From Hymenoscyphus infarciens (taxonomy: Eukaryota > Ascomycota > Leotiomycetes > Helotiales > Helotiaceae): a DNA stretch of 64,000 nucleotides. A program made the translations under genes and the position numbers. Positions 1 to 12,301 of this stretch are shown piece after piece; the first letter of the stretch is position 1; every line of letters starts with the position of its first letter. Location: the NCBI GenBank assembly GCA_001414345.1, contig LLCB01000027.1:1-64000 (forward strand), read 5' to 3'. The notes under the pieces were generated by a model. The model worked only from the letters and a program-made list of their open reading frames with translations. It had not been told where the DNA came from and did no database searches.

Positions 1-455
1 GTGGGGGGGTGAAAAGTGGAAGAGAGAATGTCGTCGCGAGATAGATTTTTGCATGTGCATACTACATAGACGGACAGATTTCCTCAGAATGCTATGATGG
101 TAGATTTACAGAATTCCTTCCAAGATACTGATGTGCAGTAGTAGTGATTGTTGTGTAGTTGGCGTGCTTTTGAAGTCTATTTACATGGTTGTATACTTCC
201 CAATTCTCATTTTTCTTCAAATCGCGAGTATTTAGTAAAATGACACCGTACTGTTTCCATTTTTTTACTAGAAGCTTTTCGTCTTTCCACTGTTCTTGGC
301 AATTTCACCCCGGGGAAATATCCAATGGGCACGTGATAGTTCCGGGGATATCAGGTGATCTGAGCCACAACCACAGCCACACAGCCACTATTTCCTGCAT
401 TTTTATTATCTCAATCTCAGCTATACTAAACGCTAACCTACTAAGAAGCGACTAA
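1..455. other. Left margin, no gene supported
   Basis: This stretch has ordinary base composition, unlike the AT-rich DNA that follows. Short open frames exist, including an 88-codon one from 189 on the plus strand, but the translation is low in complexity, has no recognisable motif and does not look like a protein. A CACGTG box lies at 330-335. It may be the flank of a gene lying outside the window. Confidence 0.5.
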
Positions 456-830
456 GCGGACTTAATAGCTCTTATAATAAAGAAGAGATAACTAGGTTTA
501 GTCTTTTCTTTATATTAAAACTACTATAACTTTACTAATTTAAAAGCTTGAGAAAAAAAGAGAGATCTATATCTAAATAAGTCTTCTCTTACTTTATAAC
601 TTTTATCTAGCTTACTTTATTATAATACTTAAGTTAAGCTAGATATAGCTGCTTCTAAAGACTTTTATATATATTAGAAATTATTAGTAAGCTTATAGAA
701 TATATAAAATATAAAGATGTTTAAGATAGGTTCATTCTTAATATAAATCTCTTTCTTTATTTCATTTGCTCTTGACTCTATTAAAGTCTGAAACCCTAAA
801 CGATCTAGCAAGCTTATAAGCTTCTCCTCG
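456..830. other. AT-rich, RIP-like margin
   Basis: Composition falls abruptly to very AT-rich DNA rich in TA steps and poor in CA/TG, then returns to normal near 830. No transposon ends were found here. Part of it (674-830) is in frame with the end of the phosphotransferase pseudogene, so this may be mutation that has spread from a repeat into the gene's 3' end, or a remnant of another element. Confidence 0.5.
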
Positions 831-1077
831 CTTATGCGTCTCAATGCCATTCTCCGATCCTTATCTCGATTCATGCTTAGGAAGTCCTCATTACATAATC
901 TCCACGGCACCAAGGCGCCTAAGATCTCTTCAATATCCGCCAACTTCTCAATGCCCGGAATGGTACTTAGTCGCTTCACATCCTTCTTCTGTAGCTCTTC
1001 CTCCCATGCCTGCGCGACTTCTCAATCAATCCCTGGACCATTATCGGGAGCTAGAAGAGGCGAAGGAAACTGGCCCG
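674..1077 (-). pseudogene. 3' half of APH-like phosphotransferase gene
   Basis: Read on the minus strand, the frame gives a peptide with the pattern AWEEEL..KRLSTIPGIEKLADI..ILGALVPWRLCNEDF and ends LLDRLGF. This is the C-terminal segment I know from the fungal APH-like (phosphotransferase enzyme family) proteins. It joins in frame to 12310-12510 once the hAT element (1078-12301) and one 8-bp duplicate are removed. An in-frame TGA at 1022-1024 lies where a sense codon, probably Trp, is expected. The frame then runs into AT-rich DNA and stops at 674, so the original stop is uncertain. Non-functional. Confidence 0.8.
1070..1077 (+). repeat. Left 8-bp target duplication of the hAT element
   Basis: CTGGCCCG lies directly before the left terminal repeat and recurs exactly at 12302-12309 directly after the right one. 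Eight-base duplications are typical of hAT transposases. Confidence 0.93.
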
Positions 1078-1100
1078 CAGTGTTTTAGCTTTCCCCGCCT
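1078..1100 (+). repeat. hAT left terminal inverted repeat
   Basis: Begins CAGTGTTTTAGCTTTCC and pairs with the reverse complement of 12279-12301, which reads CAGTGTTTTGGGTTTCC; three mismatches over 23 bp. Confidence 0.9.
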
Positions 1101-1465
1101 TAGTTAGCCTAGCACTCTGGAGAGGATAGGCTATCCCTCTCTATTAGGAAAGGAGAGAATAGGCTAATTTTACTTATAGGCTAGGCTAAATTAGGTAGGA
1201 GAGATACTAAATTTAGATAAGAGAGGTAAAGAAGACTAAAAGAGGAGGCTAGATAAAGAGAAGTACTAGAGAAGATAAGATAGAATAGGAAGTATATAAG
1301 TAAAAAATATTAAAATAAGTAAAAAGTAATAAAAAGTACTAATATTATAGACTAATTTAAAAAGTATAAAAATAATAATATTATTAAAGTTATTAAAAGA
1401 TAAGATATTATACTTAAATTATAGTATTATCTTAGTAGATTAGTAATAACCTAATTCTCTTTATC

Positions 1466-1724
1466 TATAATAGTATATTATTATCTTAGATAGCTAAGAG
1501 TACCTATTATATATAAGGTTTTAGTAGTTATTATCTTATATTATCTGTTTTAGGAAGGTTATATAGGTTTAAGCTTTTATATTAGCTAATATATAACGTT
1601 AGTTAGTTTTATACTTCTTATATATTAGTATTATTTAGAGCTATCTTTACTCTTTACTTTTAGTTTTCGTATTAATAACTACGAATAGACTACTTCTTTA
1701 CTCTACTTCTACTTTATTATTATA
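1466..1724 (+). repeat. Element A 5' LTR
   Basis: Begins TATAATAG (TG start mutated to TA) and ends ATTATA (CA mutated to TA). It matches 11542-11800 over its whole 259 bp. Confidence 0.9.
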
Positions 1725-2246
1725 TTAAACTAAAGGTCTCTCTTCTTATTAAGCTTCTTAACTTTACTTCTATTCTAGCCTCTCTACTACTAACTCTATA
1801 AACCTTTTAAATAGCTTCTTAGACCTCTTACTAGTAACTCTTAAATTAATACTAAGCTTAAGACCCCTTTCTAGCTTTAGATCCCCTTCTTCTAGTATCT
1901 AACCTCTATCTAGTATTTTTAGATCCCCTCCTTCTAGTATCTTTAGATCCCCTCCTTCTAGTATCTTTAGATCCCCCTCTTCTAGTGTTTATAAACCTCT
2001 CTCTCCTTTTTAACTTTATATTAAACTAATTTTATTATAAGGCGTTAAATAACCTTCTAGAGCTACCTCTCTTTTTTAAAAGACCTTCTAAACCCTCTCT
2101 AAACTAAAAACTATATAGTAAATATAAAAAGTCTTAAAAAGACTTTTTAAATATAGATAATAGGTAGATAAGATAGAGGTAAAAGGTATATAAAAGATAA
2201 AATAATTAGTTAAAGAGATAGAGGATAAAATTATAAGTAAACTTCG
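1725..2246 (+). other. Element A leader between 5' LTR and insertion of B
   Basis: AT-rich untranslated-looking sequence with a short tandem repeat in its middle. No protein-like frame was seen. Confidence 0.5.
1876..1990 (+). repeat. Tandem repeat of about 25 bp
   Basis: The unit TTTAGATCCCCTCCTTCTAG plus TATC recurs about four times with small changes. The C-rich core is striking in otherwise AT-rich DNA. Confidence 0.8.
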
Positions 2247-2627
2247 TATAATAGTACGCTATCCTGAATTGTCGGCATTCGTGAAACTGCTGATACCTCT
2301 ACGACTACCGATACTCCTACGACTTATAAGATAGAAGAGGCTAAAGAGAGTAAGAATCGGATGTTATATATTTCACTTTAAGGTCTTATATGTTTAGCTT
2401 CAAAGCCCTTGTTATTTTAGTAGCTATATTAGAAAGGACTCGGATATTATTCTTATTAGGACTTAGTAGTCTCTAACCTCTTATATATAGATGTTTATAC
2501 TCGGTATAGAAGAAGAATAGTTTTTCCTTTTCTTCTATATTAAAGCCTAGTATCTACTCACGTTATTTAGTCTCGAATACACTCCTATATACCTCTTCTC
2601 TTATAGTATATATTTTATACTATTATA
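2247..2627 (+). repeat. Element B 5' LTR
   Basis: 381 bp, equal in length to the 3' copy. It retains more C and G than the 3' copy (for example ATCCTGAATTGTCGG against ATCTTAAATTGTCAG), so the two were mutated independently. Confidence 0.94.
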
Positions 2628-3199
2628 TAAAAAGGAAAAACTCTTCTTTACTAGTAATAGCCTTTATAATATCTCTTTTAAGCTTATCGTTGCTTTATTT
2701 GTTTTAATTTTAATTTAGCCTAGAATTAGACTATAATAATATATTCTTAAATAGCTAGGATTCTAGAGATCTCCTAGACAGCTAGTAATACTAGGGTTTA
2801 GTATCTATATAGACAGCTAGTAAAAATCGTATCTTATATGTTAAGGGATTAGAATACACTAAGTGTTCCTAAGAATCCTAATAACCCTCTTAGTATAAGG
2901 ATTACTATATATAATTCAAATAGTTAATAATATAAACAGTTATCTAGAAAACTTCTAAATCGCCTTCTTTTTAACCCCCCTTTTTTAACATTTAATATAT
3001 TAGACTTAGGAGCGACCTTAGGTCCTTTCTAAGCTCTACTTTAAAGTATAGAGCCTCCTCTTAGAGAATAAAGTTAAGTACTTATAGAAAGGTCTCTAAC
3101 TTAATACTACTTACTAAAGAATAAAAAGTCTTAGAGTAATAAAGGTAAAGGGGTTACTTCTAGAAGCTAGAGAGATAACTAAGACTTCTCTAATATAGA

Positions 3200-4340
3200 C
3201 AAGATATAAGAAGTAATTTAAGCTATAGAGGCTAAGAACTAAGAAAAAGATAAAAGAATTTAGTAGTAAGATAACTAAATTACTTAATTAGTAGATTTAG
3301 TATAATAGATTAGTAGATACTTACTAGGAAATAATCAGACTCCTCCTTTATACCCTCTTATTATACTAGACTATCTTTAAATACGAAACTTAATCTCTAA
3401 TATTCTTCCTTTATAATAATCTACTCTATAATTATAAGCTAAAACCTTACTAAGAGCCTAATAACTCGTCAAAAGCAAAATTATAAAGAAAATTAAACCT
3501 TTAAACAATAGTACTTTACTTACTTATAAGTAATAGAAGATATCTATATATAATAGACTCTAAGTAAACGCCGACTATTACTATATACTTAAAACTCGTA
3601 AAGCCCTTATCTAAGAGACAACTACGAAACTCGCTAAGAACTACTTAGAGCTCTAATATAAGTTAGATATAGGTAATATAGCCTTTAAAGATTAATAAGA
3701 TATAATTAAACTTCTTAATTCCTACTTCTTAACTAGTTATAAGAAGAAGAATACTTAGAATAAATTTTAAGCTCTATAAATAGGTAGAAAGGGTTATATA
3801 AGAGAAACCTTTTTAGATTTTAGAGTACGCTTCTTAAGTATAGCTATACTTAGAGGAATACTAGAGTTAGAAAGATTCTACTAGATATAAGATAAGATTA
3901 TACTATAGTTCTAAGGTAGCTCTACTATAGCTAAGAGAGATTAGAATTATAATTTTAACAAGATAGTAGTATATCTTTTAGCTCTAGATAAGGAGAAGCG
4001 CTAAAACATAGAATTATCTACAACTAGTACTATAGCTAAACTAATTAGTATAACCTTATTATTTAAAAAGATAAGTACTTTTTAATTCTTACCTAGCTTA
4101 ACTCTAAAACCCTCTCTACTCTTACGTAGACTTAATCCTATATCTTAGAAGATTTTATAAACTCTTAGACTATTTTCTATTAATAAAAAATCAAAGACTA
4201 TATTAATAGACTAAGTCTCTACTAGTACGAAGTATTACTATTATAATAAGCCTAGGCATTTTAAACCTAATTATTCTAATCTTCCTAGTATTAATAAGAT
4301 AAATAATTAATATAAAGAAGAATAACCTTCTAAAGAGTAC
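3200..4340 (+). pseudogene. Element B gag remnant
   Basis: The plus-strand frame, read through TAA/TAG stops, ends with a retroviral-type zinc knuckle near 4231-4276: the pattern is C-x2-C-x4-H-x4-C, with the three Cys codons (TGT) now TAT while the His, Lys-Pro and Phe-Lys-Pro residues around them remain. Gag forms the particle and binds RNA through this knuckle. Start and end are approximate. The segment 3818-4015 resembles 10395-10595 of element A. Confidence 0.75.
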
Positions 4341-4559
4341 TCTAACTCTAAGCTAAGTTAGGAGGAAAACGAAGAGGCCTAGGTAAAAATTCCTTCCTAA
4401 GCCTATATAATTATAACCTAACTAGACTTAATCTTTCTAAGCTTATAAGAGGAAAACAGTTCTTTATAAATACTACTCTTAGTATATAGAGATATAGTAT
4501 TAAATTATAAGCTTTAGTAAATATAGAAGTAAACAGGTACCTGTTTCTAAATTAGCTCC

Positions 4560-7500
4560 TAGCCTTATACTTATCTAAGATAATAGGTTTGAAGATTTAG
4601 AGATTACTATATATAGTGTCTATTTATAGATATAATAATAGTACTAAAAGCTAAGTAATATAGTATATACAACTATATCTAAATATTAATAAACGTTATA
4701 TTCTTAACTACCTCTTTATTATCCTAGACCTTAGATAATAAGACCTAATTATTAGTAATAAGTAGTTAAACTACTTTAAAATCCTTCTTAACCTCTTAAA
4801 GAGCTAGATTACTTAGCTAGCCGATTACTTCTTAACTCTCTACTTTAGTAAGAAGATCTTACTTTCACTTTCTAGCTAGAACTAGAAACCCTTTTTAAAT
4901 TACTAGTTAGATATAAATTAGAAGAAGTATATTATCTAGTAATAAGAAAGACATAAAAAGAGTAGACTTATAAATATAGCTAAGCTATTACTTCTATTTA
5001 TAATAATAACTCCTCTTAAAATTTTAACCTTTAACTCTAGTCTAAAGCCTCTTTAAACTACTAGTATAGTTTTAAAAAACTAGACTCTATACTCTTTTAT
5101 TAGTAAAATAAGTACTAATATTATATACTTTAATATAAAATAACTTAACTTAGAATTTTATATAACTAGTATCTATAAGCTAGATTAGATTATCAACGAA
5201 AAGTCAGCCTCCCTTTAAGACAACGATAATATAAGAGCCCTAATATAGGCTTAACTCTTAAAATGTTATTCTTCTTATAAAGACGTATTCTTAAAAGTAG
5301 CTTTTAATAAGCTCCCTTCTTACTATGAATATAACTATAAGATTACTTTAAATAAACTACTTTCTAACTCCTTTTCGCCTCTATATTAATAGTTAACCGT
5401 AGAGCTTAAAGCTATAAAGAAGTATCTTATAAAGAACCTAGATAAGAGGTTTATTGTTAATAGTAATAGCCCTTTTACCTCTCTAGTACTCTTTATTAAA
5501 AAAGCTAATAGTAATAAGCTATAGTTCTATATTAATTATAGAAAGCTTAATACTCTAATCTAAAACAATTCCTACTTAATCTCTTAAATTAATAAACTCT
5601 TTTTAAAAATAAGAATAACTAAAATCTTTACTAAGTTAGATATAAGATAAGCTTTCTATTATATCTAGATAGACTCTATCTTAGAAGAGATAACTACGTT
5701 TAGAATAAGGTATAGTATATATAAATATAAGGTCCTTCCTTTTAGACTCTATAACAGCTCTACTATCTATTAACGTTATATAAACAACGTCTTAATCGAT
5801 TATCTAGACGACTTCTATATTACCTACTTAGACGATATTTTAATTTATTTAGACACTATTAAAGAATATAAGAAATAAGTTAAAAAGGTTCTAAGTCGGC
5901 TCTAAGAAGTAAAACTTTAAGTAAATATTAAGAAAAGCGAATTTAGTATTATTAGAGTTAAATACTTAGGATTTATCTTAACTATAAAAAGACTTAAAGT
6001 TAATCCTAAAAAAGTAGAACCTCTATAAAACTAGGTCTAACCTACTACTATAATAGGTATAAAGTCTTACCTAGGGTTTATAGGATTTTATAGATAATTT
6101 ATTAAAAGTTATACTAAAATCGCTAAACCCCTAACCATAATAATACACTCTTTAGAACCTTTTCTATAGACACTTAAATATAATAAAGTCTTTAAAATAC
6201 TAAGGACTAAGCTACTTACTATATAAACCTTATACTACTTCAATCTTAATTATAATATAAAGGTAGAAATAGACTTCTTAGAAGGAGTAATAGTAGGTGT
6301 TTTCTCATAATAATATAATAGCCTTTAGTACTTTATTAGGTTCTACTTACACGTCTTAGTCGACTACGAATCGAACTAGGAGATCTATAACAAAGAACTA
6401 TCTACTATTATAGAAGCTTTTAAGAAATAGCACCTTAAACTTATATCGTATTAGAAGCGTATTAATATATATTTAGACTATAAATTATTAGAATACTTTA
6501 TAATAACTAAGCTACTTATAACTAAGTAAGTCTAATAGATAAAGTTTTTATTAGACTTTAACTTTTAGATCTAATTTACGTCTAAGAAGAGTAACTAAAA
6601 AGCAGATATATTAACTTAATATAAATAAGACCTAAAAACCTATAATCAAGCTAAATTAGATAGCTACTTATATACCCTCTTAGGACCTAATTAGTTAGAC
6701 TCTTAAATCAATGCTAAACTTACTTAAATCTTTTTATAAGAATAGTCTATATCTCTTAATATAATAGATATTATTCTAGAGTTAAGTTTAAATATAATTT
6801 AAAAGTTAAAAGAAGATAACCTATACTTCTTTTAAAAAGAACGTTATAAACTTCTAAACAAATACTCTATCTTACTAGATAATTTACTTCTCTTTAAGAA
6901 TCGACTTTATATTTAAAAGAACACTAAACTATATACAAAGCTAATTCAAGAAGTCTATAACTAAGTATCTAGTACTTACCTAAGTATAAAAAAGACATAC
7001 TAGTTATTAGTATAATACTACTACTAGGTCAGACTAGGTTCAGACTATAAGAAGTACGTAGCAAATTATTAAGCCTATAAATACTCTTATCCTTAATAGA
7101 CTAAGTAGTAAGGCTTTCTTCACTCTCTTCTAGTACTCGACTATCCTATATAATATTTATATATAGATTTTAAATCATTCTTAAAAGATAAACATAGATT
7201 TAACGCTATACTAGTATTTATTAACTAACTTAGAAAGGATTTAGTATTAATACTCTACTACTTGACTATAGATACTAAAAGCCTAGCTAAACTCTTTATT
7301 TAATAGATTTACTATTTTAGTTACTACTCTAAATCAATTACATCTAATTAAGGACTTTAATTTATATTATTATTTTAGACTAAATTTTATTAAATAATTA
7401 GTATTAAGCTTAAGCTTAATACTACCTATTATAAATAAATAGATAAATAAATAGAGATAATAAACTAATATATTAATTAGAAACTAAAGCCCTTTATAAG

Positions 7501-8180
7501 CTACTACTAAGACAACTAGAGCGAATTAATCCCTCTAATAGATAGAGTATAAATAACACTTCTATACTTATCTATTAGTATAACCCCTTATTAGCTTAAG
7601 TTTAAACTCGATCTAAGGACTTTATAAGACTAGAATATACTAAAGACGTCTATTCCCTAGGAACATCTTAACTACGATAAGGTAGTAAAAGTAGCCTAAT
7701 ATATATATTCTATTTAAGAGATAGTAAAAGATAATATAAGTAAGGCCTAGAAAAGAATAGAGAATAGTACGAATTAATACTAAAGAGCTATTAACTAAGA
7801 CGTTAGAGACAAAGTCTACTTATCTACTAAGAATCTTAAGATAAATCGTCTTAGCTAAAAGCTTACTAAATAGTAGATAAGACCTTTTAAAATACTAGAT
7901 TATATAAGATACTCCTATAAGCTAAAACTTCTAGAAAGATTATTAATTTATAATATTTTCGTCTCTAATATACTTTTAAAAGATCTAAATACCTCTCTAT
8001 TAGAATAAGAGGCTCTAGAGCCTCTACTAGACATTATTTAAGGTATATAAGAATAAGAGGTTTAAGAAATACTTAGTAGTAGACTTTTTAAAAGATAGCT
8101 ATAATATTAGATAAAATAGGTTAAATATAATTTAGATCCTACTTAGTATTTTATAGATAATTTTTAGGGTTTACTATATC
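4560..8180 (+). pseudogene. Element B pol remnant with chromodomain
   Basis: Motifs are readable in order despite stops. The reverse transcriptase shows FYINYRKLN near 5525, LDIRQAFYYI near 5635 and the catalytic YLDD near 5825. RNase H shows the EIDFLEGVI block near 6268. The integrase finger reads as VYNQVSS..KTYQLL followed by the ANYQAYKYS-like Cys pair (now Tyr) at 6940-7090. A chromodomain lies at about 8055-8165 (EILSSR...LQYQIKQ..YNLDPTQYFIDNF). Chromodomains direct insertion to histone-marked chromatin. Protease is expected near 4570-4900 but I could not pick its active-site motif with confidence. Confidence 0.9.
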
Positions 8181-9692
8181 GTCTAAGAGACTTTTATACT
8201 AAATATCTAGAATAGCTAAGACTACTCTAACTCCTCTCTAAATAGATTAATATATAGGAATTAGATAAGAATTAAGTAAAAGAGTTAATTTATAAAACTC
8301 TATTAATACTCTCTAATTCTAGTTACTCTTAATAAAGAACTTATAATAAAAACCTAAGATAAAACACTAACTAGTAGAAATATTTAAAATTAATAAAGTA
8401 AAGAACTAAGACTAAGTTACTACTAAAATAAGGCCTACTAACCCTCTCTAGGCTAAAGCCTCTCCTTCCTCTAACTTATTATCCTCCTCTCTACCCTCTT
8501 AAGTATAAGAAGCCTAAACTAGCTCTTCCTCTACCTCTTTCTTATAAGTACGCTTCTTACCTTAGCGACCTCCTATAACTAGCTTAGGAGAGGACGCTTA
8601 TAAACTCTTTAAGTAGGCCTTAAAGAGGACCTAAACCTAGGTTTAGATAGAGGTTCTACTCTCTATAATATAGTATAAAGACTGTTAAATATTAGTAACT
8701 AAAACCTCTTTAATAAGTAAGAGGTACTTATAGTAACCTTAGTATAAAGCGCCTAAGTCTTCTCTAGAAGGACGAACTATACCTTTAAACTATTCTTTAG
8801 TACTTCTACACTAGTAATAACTAATACCTTATCTAAGGCCTTAGTAGCCTTCTTAATAGCCCTTTTCTCCTTCTTAAGCTTAAGCTTACTAAACTCCTTC
8901 TCTATAAACTATAGTAACTACCTAAGTTAGAACGAATTTAGTATATATTCAGAATTAAACTTACTAGAATATATATAGTATTCTACTCTATATAATACCT
9001 ATACTTTTTCAACTTCGACTTCTTAAAAGCGTATACGTAATCTCTATTCTAAGATTTTACCTAAAAGTACTAAATATAGTAGACTTAGTAGGTAGCTAGA
9101 AGTATACTAGGAGAATATAGGAGAAGCATTTTACTATATTAGATTAGCTCTAAACTAGGCCTAATAAAGGAGAGAAAGACTTACTTTTATATATATATAT
9201 AATATATATATATATTCTAAGATAAAAGTTAGTATATAAGAATATACCTAATTAGAAGGTATTCTTACTATATATTATTTTAGATAAAAAGAAAAGAAGA
9301 AGAGAAGTTAGAATTAGAGAAAAGTCGCCTACTAATATACTACTTATAATAATAGCTATTACTTTATAATTATTATTTATTACTTAATAATTACTATTAT
9401 AATATATAATAATAGTAAGAATACGATAACTCTATAACAGCGTACCGCTTTCTACCTAATAGCTAATAATTAGCCTCTCTTCTGTTTACATCTATTATCA
9501 TATAGTATATAATAGTAAATAAAAAACGATTATCTCTTAAAATAATAATACTACTAGCTACTAACTCTACTCTAACTACTAGACACTATAATAGTAGATA
9601 AGTTATATTCTTTATAATAATTACATAAATAATGCTCTAGTTAACTCAATACTATACTAATTAATAACCGAAGACTTAAGATAAGTCTTTTT
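8181..9692 (+). other. Element B 3' untranslated region
   Basis: AT-rich DNA between the chromodomain and the 3' LTR with an (AT)n run near 9190-9215. No convincing frame was found. A purine tract (AAAGGAGAGAGAA, 9693-9705) directly before the LTR is the likely primer for plus-strand synthesis. Confidence 0.6.
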
Positions 9693-9705
9693 AAAGGAGA
9701 GAGAA

Positions 9706-10086
9706 TATAATAGCACGCTATCTTAAATTGTCAGTATTTATAAAACTACTAATACCTCTATAACTGCCGATACTCCTATAACTTATAAGATAGAAGAGGC
9801 TAAAGAGAGTAAAGATTAGATGTTATATATTTTACTTTAAGGTCTTATATATTTAGCTTTAAAGCTCTTATTATTTTAGTAGCTATATTAGAAAGGACTT
9901 AGATATTATTCTTATTAGGACTTAGTAGTCTCTAACCTCTTATATATAGATGTTTATACTTAGTATAGAAGAAGGATAGTTTTTCCTTTTCTTCTATATC
10001 AGAGCCTAGTATCTACTTACGTTATTTAGTCTCGAACGCACTCCTATATGCCTCTTCTCCTGTAGTGTGTATTTCGTGCCGTTATA
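9706..10086 (+). repeat. Element B 3' LTR
   Basis: 381-bp copy of 2247-2627, followed by the target duplicate CTTCG at 10087-10091. Confidence 0.94.
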
Positions 10087-10239
10087 CTTCGAAGTTAAAA
10101 ATTATACTTCTAAACTCTCCCTAATCTAACTCTCTTTTAAACCTTTATTTAAACCCTTCTTTGCTTTTTAAAGCCTAAATTTTAGACCTCTTTTACTTAA
10201 GAGACACTGCTACCTCTAATACCTTCTTACTACTTCCTT

Positions 10240-10640
10240 TAACTTAGATATAAATTAGTCGAAATACTCTTTCTATTAGAACTAAAGAAGTAAGCTCTTA
10301 ACTAAGTTATTACTATCTTTAATAATACTAACTAAACATTATCTAAAAGAGATAGAAGTAGAATTAGAATAAGATTATACTAAAGAAACTTTTACTAACT
10401 TTAAAAGGTTACTTTTTAAGTATAGCTATACTTAAAGAGATACTAGAGTTAGAAAAGTTCTTTTATATATAAGATAAGATTATACCTTAGCTCTAAAACA
10501 CGTCTACTACTTTTAAGAGATACTAGAATTACTAAAATAGTAAATAATCTTTTAGCTATAGATAAGGAGATATACTAAAACGCTAAGTTACTTATAATTA
10601 GTACTCTAGTTTAAAAGAATACTCCTCTATCTAGCTATAA
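10240..10640 (+). pseudogene. gag-like remnant in element A
   Basis: Contains runs near-identical to element B gag, for example AAGTATAGCTATACTTA and the stretch ending CTATAGATAAGGAGA, over about 200 bp (10395-10595 against 3818-4015). It lies after the insertion point of B and so belongs to A. No pol motifs follow it; 10640-11541 is AT-rich with no frame seen. Confidence 0.7.
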
Positions 10641-11541
10641 ACTCCTTATAATCTAATAGTAACTCTTTTTTTCGAAATTAGAAGATAAATAAGTCTTTAA
10701 GTACCTAAAAAGAATAAGATAGCTTATAAGCCTAAGTAATATAGTTTTATATAACTAGATATTTAAACTTAGATACTACTATATCTAAAACTACTCCTTT
10801 TATTATCCTAAACCTTGAATAATTTAATAAACTTTAGTAATAACTTTACCTTTAACTACTTAAAACTACTCTTTTTATTATCTTAAACTTTAAATAATAA
10901 AACTTTAATAACTTAGCTATAACTTTGTCTTTAACTAGTTAAAACTCCTCCTTTTACTATCTTAAATATTAGATAGTATTTTTAAATTTAATAATAACTC
11001 TTTTAACTAGCTAAAACCTTACTAACTCTAATTAAAGTCTTACTTTCTTTTACTTCTAGTTAGACTTAGAAGTTTTATTTAAATTTAAATTAAATATAAA
11101 TTAATATACTTTTAAAGTAAGCTCTTAACTAAGTTAAGTACTTTTTAATTAACGACTTCTAACTCTACTCTAAATTCACTTTTAACTCTACTTTAAACTT
11201 TTCCTAATTTTTAAACTTCTTTTAACCTACTAGATAGGATTAGACTATACTCTTTTAGTAAATACTTATTTTAATATTAAAAGATTAGAAACGAAGTCTC
11301 TTTATAAGTATTTATAAAGTTGATTTAAAACTAATATCTTACTTATAATAATTTTAATAGATAAAGTATCTATAAACTTAGGTTAGCTATAATTTAGACT
11401 CTAATCTACCTTCTTACTTATAATAAAATTAATAAATATAATAAATACTTTAACTTTAATAATAATACTATAATATCCTAATTTAACTTTAAATAATAAG
11501 AGAAATAGACTTAAAGATAAGTCTTTTTTAAGAGAGAGAGA

Positions 11542-11800
11542 TATAATAGTATACTATTATCCTAAATAGCTAAAAGTACCTACTATATATAAGGTTTTAG
11601 TAGTTATTATCTTATATTATCTATTTTAAGAAGGTTATATAAGTTTAAGCTTTTATATTAGTCGATATATAATATTAGTTGGTTTTATATCTCTTATATA
11701 TTAGTATTATTTAAAGCTATCTTTGCTCTTTACTTTTAGTTTTTGTATTAATAACTATAAATAGACTACTTCTCTACTCTACTCCTATCTTATTATTATA
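11542..11800 (+). repeat. Element A 3' LTR
   Basis: 259-bp copy of 1466-1724, preceded by a purine tract and followed by the TTATC duplicate at 11801-11805. Confidence 0.9.
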
Positions 11801-12278
11801 TTATCTAGCTACTTATCTTCTAAGTCCTTTTCTCTCTACTTCTCTTATAACTTTCGGTCTATAATAATCTATACTTAGAGGTACTAAGTTACCTCTATTA
11901 TACTTAAATATAAGAGCTTATAGAAGTAAATAGTACTAAATTAAGTACTCTACTAAGTACTTAATTTACTATAATAAAACCTCTATTTTTAGGTACTAAT
12001 TAGAAACTAATATTATATACTTTTCTTAGGTAGTACCAAATCTACTAATAATACTATAAATAATATATTTAAGGCTAGTATATACCCTACCTAGCCTCTT
12101 CTATAAGCTAGGAAAGGCTACTCTAATACCTCGGATAGGAAAGAATAGACAGAACAAATTTTAGAATAGGATTAGAGTAGCTAGGAGAAGTAATATATTA
12201 GAATAGGATTAAGCGGGATAGCTTTAAAATAGAGGTAGGAAGGAGAAGGATCGTTAAGGAAGGATAGGATAATAGATT

Positions 12279-12301
12279 AGGCGAGGAAACCCAAAACACT
12301 G
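12279..12301 (-). repeat. hAT right terminal inverted repeat
   Basis: Reverse complement begins CAGTGTTTTGGGTTTCC and pairs with 1078-1100. The boundary between the RIP-type AT-rich DNA and normal gene sequence is sharp here. Confidence 0.9.

Larger units (their letters stand above)
2247..10086 (+). mobile_element. Ty3/gypsy chromovirus B, RIP-inactivated
   Basis: The 381-bp LTRs at 2247-2627 and 9706-10086 begin TATAATAG, end TTATA or ATTATA, and are flanked by CTTCG at 2242-2246 and 10087-10091. Between them, in the same orientation, are a gag with a CCHC knuckle, protease region, reverse transcriptase, RNase H, integrase with an HHCC-like finger, and a C-terminal chromodomain. That is the order of chromodomain Ty3/gypsy elements (chromoviruses) such as MAGGY and Pyret. 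The LTR copies differ by C-T and G-A changes only where I compared them, and every frame is broken by TAA/TAG. It is inserted in element A. Confidence 0.95.
1466..11800 (+). mobile_element. LTR retrotransposon A, short, gag-only gypsy relative
   Basis: Two 259-bp direct repeats (1466-1724 and 11542-11800) differ almost only by transitions and are flanked by TTATC at 1461-1465 and 11801-11805. The purine run AAGAGAGAGAGA before the second LTR is the polypurine tract. With element B taken out, A is about 2.5 kb, and its only coding trace is a gag-like remnant (10240-10640) resembling the gag of B. The start of its LTR and the stretch before its 3' LTR also resemble B. A is therefore probably a deletion derivative moved by enzymes of a B-like element. 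All frames are closed by RIP-type stops. Confidence 0.88.
1078..12301. mobile_element. Non-autonomous hAT transposon holding a nest of LTR elements
   Basis: Both ends carry an inverted repeat of about 23 bp starting CAGTGTTTT and ending CGCCT, flanked by the perfect 8-bp duplication CTGGCCCG. Ends of the CAG(T)G type with 8-bp duplications define the hAT superfamily. Without the LTR elements inside (1466-11800 plus one TTATC) the element is only about 0.88 kb, too short for a transposase, so it was a non-autonomous, MITE-like copy moved in trans. It sits in the coding sequence of the phosphotransferase gene. Its own sequence (1101-1465 and 11806-12278) is AT-rich and shows no reading frame. 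Confidence 0.9.

Noticed and set aside
189..455. 88-codon open frame on the plus strand near the left edge
   Set aside because: Low-complexity translation, no start context or motif, and no neighbour supporting it.
834..1107. Two overlapping plus-strand open frames over the phosphotransferase fragment
   Set aside because: They are shadows of the minus-strand frame and cross the hAT insertion boundary at 1078.
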